A stretch of DNA of 6,276 nt from Chlamydiia bacterium (lineage in GTDB: Bacteria > Chlamydiota > Chlamydiia > Chlamydiales > FEN-1388): positions 1-6,276 of the forward strand of contig JAQGPK010000085.1 in NCBI GenBank assembly GCA_028293095.1, written 5' to 3'. Under the pieces are notes generated by a model. The model saw nothing but the letters and a program-made list of their open reading frames with translations. It was not told the DNA's origin and ran no database searches. Position 1 is the stretch's first letter, and every line of letters begins with the position of its first letter. This document shows, one piece after another, positions 1 through 6,224 of this stretch. Made by a program: the position numbers and the translations under genes.

Positions 1-944
1 CCATAGAGCTCAAGTTGTTTTAAAGAGGGAAAGTATCGCAAGTATTGAAGATCATTATCCTGTATTGAATGGCAGCCCCCAATTGCAAGTCTTTGAAGTT
101 TTGGTAAATAAAATGCAATATTTTGTAGAACGTCTCGATTGAGCTTATGACAACCATAATCAAAATCTATCGCAATTGTGTGCGCGCAAGCAGGATCTTT
201 TAATAATGAGGTAAGTTCGTGGGCCGTTGGCTTTAGCATGCAGCTCTCATAATCATCAAATGCGATTTTTTCTAACGATAAATGGGTAAAAAGAAGCTGA
301 TTGATTACTTGATACGTCTCTTTTGTTGGGAAGCGGTATCCTTTACGAGTGGCACATTGCGACCCATAAATTGTAATAGTTTTGAGAGTAGAAATGTTTG
401 CGAAATTAAGAAGGCCACTACTTGTAATTTTTCGACCATTTATAATTTTAATCTGCTGCAACTGACGAAAAGAGGTGAGACAGTTCAAATCTCGGTTTTC
501 TAGTGTTTCACCATTAATAGTAAGCTTTTTAAGTAGCGGAAAACAGCTAGAGAGTGAATAGATATCTTGCCATTGTATAGCAGTATTCTCAAGAGAGCAC
601 TCATCTACTTGTTCTGCAAGTTCTAAAACTTCTTTTCGTAGCGAATTGGGTAGCTTTCGAAAATCAAAAGAGCCCTCTTGGAAAAAAAGAGTAGAGAGTA
701 GGGCACTTAAAAGATGTTTATGCTTTTTCAGATCTACTTTTTCGAATTTTTCGTATGGTGAAGGTGTATGTATAAAGGCAAGAGGTTGTGCAAATAGTCG
801 AAAAGCTGTGTGGTAGATATCGGTAGCTAGCGAGAACAGCGTCGTAGAGGAGGTAGAAGGGGCTAGAATCAGGTTCGAACCCTTTTGAGCATTGAGGAGA
901 TAATGCGGGGAATTAAGTTGTAAATAGGGTCTAGTAGGTTCCAT
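1..944 (-). CDS. Leucine-rich-repeat protein (AMN1-like/LRR_CC type), C-terminus cut by window edge
   Basis: The reading frame is open from the ATG at 944 to the left edge (314 codons, no stop), so the gene continues outside the window. An in-frame TAA at 957-959 and no other start between make this ATG the natural start, although there is no strong Shine-Dalgarno in front of it. Residues 1-130 are not repetitive. From about residue 135 the protein consists of degenerate LRR units of 24-30 residues, near 138-161, 162-186, 187-223, 224-256, 257-282 and 283-307, with a new one starting at 308. The clearest is LQRLAIGGCHSIQDNDL (283-299), which has the LxxLxLxxCxxIxDxxL form of cysteine-containing LRRs. 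Such domains are protein-binding scaffolds. In intracellular bacteria they often belong to secreted effectors, but no secretion signal is proven here. No signal peptide or membrane helix is evident. It is divergent from a second LRR gene and shares a pre-LRR motif with it (residues 89-105). Confidence 0.88.
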   Translation of the reverse strand, partial: MEPTRPYLQLNSPHYLLNAQKGSNLILAPSTSSTTLFSLATDIYHTAFRLFAQPLAFIHTPSPYEKFEKVDLKKHKHLLSALLSTLFFQEGSFDFRKLPNSLRKEVLELAEQVDECSLENTAIQWQDIYSLSSCFPLLKKLTINGETLENRDLNCLTSFRQLQQIKIINGRKITSSGLLNFANISTLKTITIYGSQCATRKGYRFPTKETYQVINQLLFTHLSLEKIAFDDYESCMLKPTAHELTSLLKDPACAHTIAIDFDYGCHKLNRDVLQNIAFYLPKLQRLAIGGCHSIQDNDLQYLRYFPSLKQLELY

Positions 945-970
945 AAAATCATCATTTTAAATTTTGGAGA

Positions 971-999
971 ATACTATCTATTTATTTACTTTTAGACAA
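971..999 (-). promoter_or_regulatory. Possible sigma70-like promoter for the leftward LRR gene
   Basis: Reading the minus strand, TTGTCT (994-999) and TAGTAT (971-976) are separated by exactly 17 bp. Each box matches four of six consensus positions. Transcription would start near 964, giving a leader of about 20 nt before the ATG at 944. The surroundings are very AT-rich, so a chance match is possible, but the spacing and the position directly ahead of the gene support it. Confidence 0.45.
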
Positions 1000-1063
1000 G
1001 CCATACTTTACGGAATAAATTCTATTTTTCTAAGAAATTTTATAATTTAAAACTATTTATTAA

Positions 1064-1092
1064 TTGTTATTTACTGCAGTTATTTATATAAT
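1064..1092 (+). promoter_or_regulatory. Sigma70-like promoter for the 204-aa LRR gene
   Basis: TTGTTA (1064-1069, four of six matches to the -35 consensus) and a perfect TATAAT (1087-1092) are separated by 17 bp. Transcription would begin near 1099-1100, leaving a leader of about 29 nt that contains the AAAAGG ribosome-binding site at 1117-1122. It is the best promoter in the window. It lies back to back with the weaker leftward promoter, about 65 bp from that promoter's -35 box, so one regulator could affect both LRR genes. Confidence 0.65.
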
Positions 1093-1128
1093 TTGTACTG
1101 ATTCTTAAGTAAATTTAAAAGGTATTGT

Positions 1129-1743
1129 ATGAATCCGGTAGCAGCGTCCCTATCACGAAGCAGCGACAGAGCAGAGAGTATTCCAGTAGAGCAGAAGCAA
1201 TCAGGAGGAAATCCTCAGAGCGAGCGTACAGATCAGATTGCTCAATCATGTATTAGACTTAGCAGCAGCAGCAGTGACCCTGAGGTGGCAAAAGATTTCA
1301 AGCGTTTTGGGTTAAATTCTACACGTAGCTTTTTTTCTCCACCCTCGACTACAAATGGAGGCTACAAGCAAACAGAACCACTTTGTTATTTACCTGCAAA
1401 GCTTCCTCTAGACGAGGCAGTAAAAGAGGCTACGCTTCAGCAGGGAGAATTTACATTCCCAGAAAATTTAAAGAAAGAAGCCGAAAAAGCAATTAGACTC
1501 GACCTATCCAAGGCTACTATCTCACCGAAGGTTGTAAGTCTTATTGTAAAATACTGTCCAAAGCTTCAGTATGTAAATTGTAGCAATACTGATATAACTA
1601 TGGAGCAATTAGGAATTCTCCTTTTGTTAAAAGAGCTAAAAAATATTATCGTTGTTAATTGTCCTAATATCAAGACAGAAGCGATTCAAGAGCTTAGAAA
1701 ACTTTATTCAAATATAGACATAGTTTTGAGTTATCGACTATAA
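1129..1743 (+). CDS. Small LRR protein with serine-rich N-terminus, candidate secreted effector
   Basis: This is a 204-residue protein. The start is supported by AAAAGG six bases upstream (1117-1122) and an in-frame TGA at 1099-1101 with no other start codon between. Residues 1-70 are polar and apparently disordered, with 16 serines including a run of five at 45-49. Such N-termini are common in type III secretion substrates, but this alone does not show secretion. Residues 104-117 carry a QQGEFTFPENLKKE motif resembling one in the divergent LRR gene. About three AMN1-like LRR units follow: 122-145 (starting IRLDLSKATIS), 147-170 (LQYVNCSNTDIT) and 171-195 (IIVVNCPNIKTEAI), then a short cap ending SYRL. 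Three units are few for a stable solenoid, so the protein may be a reduced paralogue or may need a partner. No signal peptide or membrane segment is seen. It converges on the 1257-aa gene, with 25 bp between stop codons. Being a real gene is well supported; the role is unknown. Confidence 0.88.
   Translation: MNPVAASLSRSSDRAESIPVEQKQSGGNPQSERTDQIAQSCIRLSSSSSDPEVAKDFKRFGLNSTRSFFSPPSTTNGGYKQTEPLCYLPAKLPLDEAVKEATLQQGEFTFPENLKKEAEKAIRLDLSKATISPKVVSLIVKYCPKLQYVNCSNTDITMEQLGILLLLKELKNIIVVNCPNIKTEAIQELRKLYSNIDIVLSYRL
1261..1274 (+). repeat. (AGC)n trinucleotide tract encoding polyserine
   Basis: Four AGC units followed by AG lie in the reading frame of the small LRR gene and, with the next AGT codon, encode serines 45-49. 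Slippage here would change the serine count without breaking the frame. It is short and may simply reflect the serine-rich composition of this N-terminus. Confidence 0.6.
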
Positions 1744-1768
1744 TTTTCTCTGAATTAACTCGCCTTTG

Positions 1769-4700
1769 CTAGCAAGTTGCTACATCTTGCCAGCTTGCAG
1801 CAAAGCGCGCGGTGATATCGCTTCTATCAGTGCCAACAACTGCTGCATCGGTAAGTTTATTGCTAAAAGTGTTTTCAAGGGTTTTCCATTTCTCTTGTAA
1901 CGACTTGCCTCTTTGCTTTTGATCATCCTCCCACTGCTCTGGAGTTTTATACTTCATAACCATAGTGCAGAACTGATTTTCAAATGCTCTATCAAGCCAT
2001 TTGACGAGTTCTCCTGAAGCTTGAGTTTTTGTTGGCAATTGGAGAAGAGGAGCAAGTACGTGTTCTTCCAGGCGTTTTGCGAGCAACTCTTTATTCCAAT
2101 AAGATTTTTTCTTGCAAGCTGCAAGACACTTTGCCTTTAGATCGTTTGTACTATTGAGATATGCTCGTGTGATATCTTCACTTGATAAAAATTCTTCTCC
2201 TTTTCGTTGCTTTACTAGCGTGGAAATATAGTCTTGAAAGGATTTGATCATTTCAGCGCGCAGCTCAAAAATAGGGTTAGACACAGTTGAGTAGAGGAGC
2301 CAGTTTCGAATCGGCTCAGGTTCTTCTTCTGGTGGTATTTTTTTAAATTCAGGCAGAATAAAGCCCTTTTTTCGTAAAGATTCTAGATAGCGCGTCCGAT
2401 CACTATGAAGTTTTTGACGATTTCCATTTTGTTCTAATAGTTCTTTTACATTTTCACGCTGAAGATGTTGGTAATTTACAGGCCAAATTATATTACAGAT
2501 ATAAGTGCCGCTAGCTGCAATGCTCGTACTTGTAAAAAGAGAAAGAAGGCCCCAGCCAATGGCAGCCCCTATGCCTACTATGCCTCCTGTAAAGACTATG
2601 GCGACAACTGCACCGAGCACTCCGATGGTAGGCACGGCGTAGCTGCTGCACATGCGAGCAAATTTTTCCAAGCCTTTGGAGTTCTTGATAATTTTAAAGG
2701 AATCCTTTACCCATCTCCACGTTTCTTGGAACCATGTTCTTGGATGTAGCAGTGCTTGTTTCGTATCACCATATGTTTTTAGGAGAGAAAGTGCTTGCTG
2801 TTCAGCTAAAATAGCTTCAGCACCTTGACCGCGAGTTACAGCTATAACGGTATTTAATGCTTGAAGGCTACTGTAATCCAGGCCATGAACCACACTTTGG
2901 ATGGCTGCAGATTTTGTGGCACTTGTAAGACCCTCTACAGTTGCGCTAACAAAAGCTTTTACGATTTTTCCTTCTTGTAAATTGCTGCCAAAAGCGCGTA
3001 ATACATCGATAAGAGATGATGAGAGTGGACCCCACTGGACTATTTCTGCTAAAGCGTAAAAGGCGAAATCGTTTTCAGTAATGATTGGCTCAGCCATAGA
3101 AGAGCGGGTGGATTCACCGAGAATCGCATGGGTGTAGAGCTTAGCTCGTACACCCGCTTGTAATGTTGCAAGTATCTCTTGCTGTCCAAGACGGCTTAAA
3201 GTGATTGCCATATCTGCTGAGAGTGCTTCTGCGGAGGTTGGGTGGTTGTTAATCCATTCTATAAAGTCTCGATTGAATTTTGCGATGGCGAGTGGATCTT
3301 TTAATCTGTCGCCTAATTGTTTGAGCGCATCTTTCCAGTGGTAGCCTTTCTCAGCAAATTGCATTTTAATCGTAAACTCACGAGGAGTGACATATTTGGG
3401 TAAAAAATACCCTTTGGCCATGCTTTTAGCAGCTCCATGAATATCTTTTGATCGTAAAACTCCCACTAGAACATTGCTGCGCTGCGGCTGATCTAATTTT
3501 TCGTATTGCCATAGCTGTTTTTTAAAAGCTTTTTTTAATTCATCGATTTCTTCCATAAGACATGTGCGCTGCTCTTCATGACGATCTACTTGTAACTGGA
3601 ACTCCTGTTTGGCCTTTTGAGTTGCAGGATTATCTCCAAGGTCTGTGATATTTTGATTGATCTGAGCAATTGCTGTAGCGAGTTGATTTCGCCCTCTTTG
3701 TCTTAAACCAATTGCGTGAGTGATGCGCTGCATGTAGGCAGAGCGCATCATGATTCGGTTATCATTAATATCTTCATGAAGTTCTTGAAGCTCAGTTTCA
3801 AAAGAGTGTATGAGAGTGTCTAAACGCGTCTGCTCTGCAACAAGTGCAGGAGCAGACGTTATGCCTCTTGAGACAATAGCATCAGTAGTTCTTTGAAGAT
3901 GGAGCTCTTTAAGGGCATTTTCTTTAGCTGAAAGTTCTGCGACAAGATCTCGTATGGCTGTTTTCCTGGCATCGATGCCTTCTTTGAATTTTGTAAAGTC
4001 ATTGTATGCATCTTCTAGAGGTGCATATTCAAAGTTGATGAGGAGTTGCCCCCACTTGCTATTTTGCCACTTGTAGTTTTCAGGCTGCTTTACGCGTGCA
4101 TGTTTACCGATGAGTAGCCTTGAGATATCTTCATTGTCAATGGCAGCTGAAAGATAGTTGCCAAGACGTTGTAGACTACCTTTGATTTTAAATGTATAGG
4201 GAGTAAGTTTACTAAAAACGCTTTTATCGGCTTTGATAGCACTTTTGAGTGTCTGTATTTCTCCTCGCAAAGAATCCCGTTCATTATTTTGAAAAAGCGC
4301 ATCTTTTTGAAGACTGTTGCTCTCTTCAAGAGTCTTGTTAACAGCTCTTTGATAGTGTATTTTAAGACGTTCAGCTATGCGCGGATCTTTTATGGCGTTA
4401 TGGAAGGTGTTTATAAGAGTTATAACGGCTCTTGCTTGTTTTGTTTTATAGGTTGCGATATGGTCAATTTGCTTTTCACGTAAATTGAGAATTTGTAGAT
4501 CGATTTCCTGCTGAAGAATCTGCATCTCGATTCTTTGGCCTTGATTAAGAGGATTATTTTCCTTTTCTGTCAGTCCGCGTACGAGAAGTTTTTTGATCGA
4601 ATTGCTTTTGCTCGTAAGTTTTAGAATACGTTCTTGATATTCAGGTGCACTGAATTGTTTCTGCTCTTCAAAGTACTGCTCTTGAGTTTGAAGGCGTGTA

Positions 4701-5542
4701 GCATCACAATCTGCTTGCCACTGCATGATTTGACACTCTACCTGGCGATCATTTACAGGATGTGCTGCTGTACTATTTCCAAACTCTTTACCTGCTATTT
4801 TTCCTCGTTCGATCGTAAGGTGTAGTTGAATTTTTTCTATCTCTTGATTGAGTGAGTGAATATCACTATCTGTTAGTGTAAGGTTTGTATCGGGGTGCCT
4901 TTTGAGCTCAATTGTCTTTTTGGCAATTTCGAGTTCTTTTTCTAGCTTTTTTACGTGAAGTGCTTGGCTATCTGTCAAAGAAGATTCTATTTGGAGTGGC
5001 AGTAATTGAGGCATTGTTGACGGGTGAGGGAGTGGGCGTTTCCCCATAATAATTCTAAAAATTTCTGCGCTCGCGGAGTATTCGGTTGTTCTCACCTGCA
5101 GATTCTCTGAGTCAAGACAATATTTTATTTCGAGATTATTGAGACGTGCCTTTAATTCTGCAAGTTTGAGATGGGGTTGGTTGCTTTTTTCATCTAATAA
5201 TTCTTTTAATGCTTTGACGAGTGCTATTTTAGCATTCAGTAAAGAGCTTTCAGTACTGATTGCTTTTACTCGCAGCTCCAGATCGTTCATTGTTTTCAGA
5301 TCAACATTTTTGACTTCTTTCTCAGCGCTTTGTAATACATGTAGCTTATCAATAACACGAGCGGAATGAGTCTGGCCCATGAAAGAGCGATGAATAAAAG
5401 AAAAAACGCCTGATAGTGAAGGGCCGGCAACTCCTTCGCGTTGAATAGGTGGAAGTACATTGTCAGCTATAGCATGGAGCTCTTTATCAATGACATCTGC
5501 TGAAGGATGTACTCCTGAATGTTCTGATTGATGAATATGCAT
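1769..5542 (-). CDS. Large coiled-coil protein with a hydrophobic hairpin, function unknown
   Basis: This is an intact 1257-residue protein that I cannot assign to a family. The start is firm: GAGGGGG (5551-5557) sits eight bases before the ATG, and an in-frame TAA at 5561-5563 excludes a longer form. Residues 1-60 are polar and histidine/serine-containing, with no classical signal peptide. Residues about 61-145, 186-250, 290-440 and 515-680 are rich in Leu, Ile, Glu, Lys and Gln in heptad-like spacing, as in long coiled coils. Residues 690-960 are a less charged helical region without a motif I know. Residues 964-1028 contain no Asp, Glu, Lys or Arg. Inside this, 970-1018 is hydrophobic and glycine-rich and can form two membrane helices. 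A basic/acidic tail follows, with a KKIPPEEEPEPIR segment at 1067-1079. By eye the two-lobed hydrophobic region recalls chlamydial inclusion-membrane proteins, but its C-terminal position and the protein's size are not typical of them. A structural or secreted host-interaction role is inference. It is probably monocistronic, with 283 bp separating it from the antitoxin gene upstream. Confidence 0.9.
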   Translation of the reverse strand: MHIHQSEHSGVHPSADVIDKELHAIADNVLPPIQREGVAGPSLSGVFSFIHRSFMGQTHSARVIDKLHVLQSAEKEVKNVDLKTMNDLELRVKAISTESSLLNAKIALVKALKELLDEKSNQPHLKLAELKARLNNLEIKYCLDSENLQVRTTEYSASAEIFRIIMGKRPLPHPSTMPQLLPLQIESSLTDSQALHVKKLEKELEIAKKTIELKRHPDTNLTLTDSDIHSLNQEIEKIQLHLTIERGKIAGKEFGNSTAAHPVNDRQVECQIMQWQADCDATRLQTQEQYFEEQKQFSAPEYQERILKLTSKSNSIKKLLVRGLTEKENNPLNQGQRIEMQILQQEIDLQILNLREKQIDHIATYKTKQARAVITLINTFHNAIKDPRIAERLKIHYQRAVNKTLEESNSLQKDALFQNNERDSLRGEIQTLKSAIKADKSVFSKLTPYTFKIKGSLQRLGNYLSAAIDNEDISRLLIGKHARVKQPENYKWQNSKWGQLLINFEYAPLEDAYNDFTKFKEGIDARKTAIRDLVAELSAKENALKELHLQRTTDAIVSRGITSAPALVAEQTRLDTLIHSFETELQELHEDINDNRIMMRSAYMQRITHAIGLRQRGRNQLATAIAQINQNITDLGDNPATQKAKQEFQLQVDRHEEQRTCLMEEIDELKKAFKKQLWQYEKLDQPQRSNVLVGVLRSKDIHGAAKSMAKGYFLPKYVTPREFTIKMQFAEKGYHWKDALKQLGDRLKDPLAIAKFNRDFIEWINNHPTSAEALSADMAITLSRLGQQEILATLQAGVRAKLYTHAILGESTRSSMAEPIITENDFAFYALAEIVQWGPLSSSLIDVLRAFGSNLQEGKIVKAFVSATVEGLTSATKSAAIQSVVHGLDYSSLQALNTVIAVTRGQGAEAILAEQQALSLLKTYGDTKQALLHPRTWFQETWRWVKDSFKIIKNSKGLEKFARMCSSYAVPTIGVLGAVVAIVFTGGIVGIGAAIGWGLLSLFTSTSIAASGTYICNIIWPVNYQHLQRENVKELLEQNGNRQKLHSDRTRYLESLRKKGFILPEFKKIPPEEEPEPIRNWLLYSTVSNPIFELRAEMIKSFQDYISTLVKQRKGEEFLSSEDITRAYLNSTNDLKAKCLAACKKKSYWNKELLAKRLEEHVLAPLLQLPTKTQASGELVKWLDRAFENQFCTMVMKYKTPEQWEDDQKQRGKSLQEKWKTLENTFSNKLTDAAVVGTDRSDITARFAASWQDVATC

Positions 5543-5583
5543 CTCTAGTACCCCCTCTAATTAGCCTACAGATACACCAATAA

Positions 5584-5597
5584 ATTATTTAAATAAT
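5584..5597. repeat. Perfect 14-bp AT-only palindrome upstream of the large gene
   Basis: ATTATTTAAATAAT reads identically on both strands. It lies about 42 bp before the start codon of the 1257-aa gene and overlaps the proposed -10 box. It could be an operator for a dimeric regulator, or simply a product of the local AT richness. Confidence 0.45.
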
Positions 5598-5622
5598 ATA
5601 GAAATTTATTTGACTCCAGCAA
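5595..5622 (-). promoter_or_regulatory. Possible promoter of the 1257-aa gene
   Basis: On the minus strand, TTGCTG (5617-5622, only the TTG matches the -35 consensus) and TATATT (5595-5600, five of six matches to the -10 consensus) are 16 bp apart. Transcription would start near 5588, giving a leader of roughly 45 nt that includes the strong GAGGGGG ribosome-binding site. The -35 box is poor, so the exact assignment is uncertain. It is the best candidate in the 283-bp gap, which holds no convincing gene. Confidence 0.35.
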
Positions 5623-5748
5623 GAAGTTGAACTATTCTGGGTCCAATTATGGATAGACGATTAAATGATGATTTAAGAAAGGAGAGGCGAGGCTTTAGAA
5701 GAGTTTATACCATACTTGCTATATTTATAAAACAAACTCACTTACTTG

Positions 5749-5762
5749 ATAGGTGAAGCGTT
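5749..5762. repeat. 14-bp direct repeat, copy 1
   Basis: ATAGGTGAAGCGTT occurs here and again, identical and in the same orientation, at 5814-5827. The starts are 65 bp apart and the 51 bp between them are not repeated. This copy lies wholly in the intergenic region. An exact 14-mer twice in so short a span is unlikely by chance. It may be the trace of a local duplication or of a small excised or inserted element. Confidence 0.6.
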
Positions 5763-5813
5763 TCGGAAATTTGATCATACGATGGTAAATGGTTTTAAAG
5801 GGCTCTTTTTGCT

Positions 5814-5827
5814 ATAGGTGAAGCGTT
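5814..5827. repeat. 14-bp direct repeat, copy 2, overlapping the antitoxin stop codon
   Basis: This is the second identical copy of ATAGGTGAAGCGTT. Its last two bases are part of the antitoxin's TAA stop codon (5826-5828, minus strand). If the repeat came from recombination, one breakpoint would lie exactly at the 3' end of the toxin-antitoxin module. Confidence 0.6.
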
Positions 5828-6224
5828 ATAGTTTATTAGCAAATAGAGTTGCTCTTCGCTTTCGCTTTCCATAGGAGTGGTATACATTCACATGTGCCTT
5901 TCGATTACGAGGCTTAGATGTAACGACAATATCAACGTCTTGTCCGAGTTCATTGAGAAAATGAATTAAACGCTCAACGGAGTATCCTCTGAAATGACCC
6001 CGTAAAAGTTCTGAGAGTTTTGGTTGAGAAATGTTAATCAATTTTGCTGCTTGTGTTTGAGTAAGTTTTTTTTCCTTTATAGCGCTATTTATTTCCATGA
6101 CAAGGTGAGATTTTGTCTCCATCTCTTCAGAATTCTTGAAACCTAGATCGGCGTATACGCTTCCAGAGCCTATTTCTACTTGAGTATCTACTGTTTCTTT
6201 CTCAAAAGTTTTTTCTTTTTTCAT
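5826..6224 (-). CDS. HigA-like (COG5606/HTH_37-type) antitoxin, Xre-family DNA-binding protein
   Basis: This 132-residue protein should neutralise the toxin encoded just upstream and repress the operon by binding its promoter through the helix-turn-helix. The family is recognisable from three features. An early GSGSVYADLGF segment (19-29) matches the usual N-terminal signature. A helix-turn-helix spans about 54-76, with LTQTQAAKL, the turn, then ISQPKLSELLRG. The segment YSVERLIHFLNELGQDVDIVV (81-101) is a typical end of the fold. After residue 104 the protein continues with a strongly basic tail (RNRKAHVNVYHSYGKRKRR), which is longer than most relatives I know. The start is secure: GGAGG (6230-6234) lies five bases before the ATG, and the upstream gene's TGA overlaps it as ATGA, indicating translational coupling. 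The operon promoter lies outside the window. An orphan regulator is possible, but the coupled upstream gene makes an antitoxin much more likely. Confidence 0.88.
   Translation of the reverse strand: MKKEKTFEKETVDTQVEIGSGSVYADLGFKNSEEMETKSHLVMEINSAIKEKKLTQTQAAKLINISQPKLSELLRGHFRGYSVERLIHFLNELGQDVDIVVTSKPRNRKAHVNVYHSYGKRKRRATLFANKL

Noticed and set aside
629..679. Possible F-box in the leftward LRR protein (LPNSLRKEVLELA, from residue 98)
   Set aside because: Only the first few positions resemble an F-box, and the expected following residues are absent. The same segment is better explained as the cap shared with the other LRR protein.
868..885. GGTTCGAACC at 872-881, resembling the T-arm of a tRNA
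   Set aside because: No acceptor stem, anticodon arm or CCA-side partner fits around it on either strand, and it lies inside the open reading frame of the leftward LRR gene (codons for KGSNL).
1873..1887. WKTLE (residues 1219-1223 of the 1257-aa protein), a WxxxE pattern as in GEF-mimicking type III effectors
   Set aside because: The pattern is short and expected by chance in a Trp- and Glu-containing protein of this size. The surrounding fold typical of WxxxE effectors is not recognisable.
2465..2749. A 94-codon plus-strand frame inside the large gene, and other frames opposite to it and to the leftward LRR gene
   Set aside because: They lie antisense to well-supported coding sequence, lack ribosome-binding sites and show no recognisable protein features. 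They are shadows of the real genes.
5649..5756. A 35-codon plus-strand reading frame (begins MDRRLNDDLRKERRGF) in the gap before the large gene
   Set aside because: It has no ribosome-binding site, no recognisable relative and a length expected by chance. It might be a remnant gene, but nothing supports that beyond an open frame.
5793..5812. AAAGGGCTCTTTTT as a terminator
   Set aside because: The stem would be only four A/T-rich pairs with a four-base loop. The T-run is short, and on the plus strand it follows no gene.
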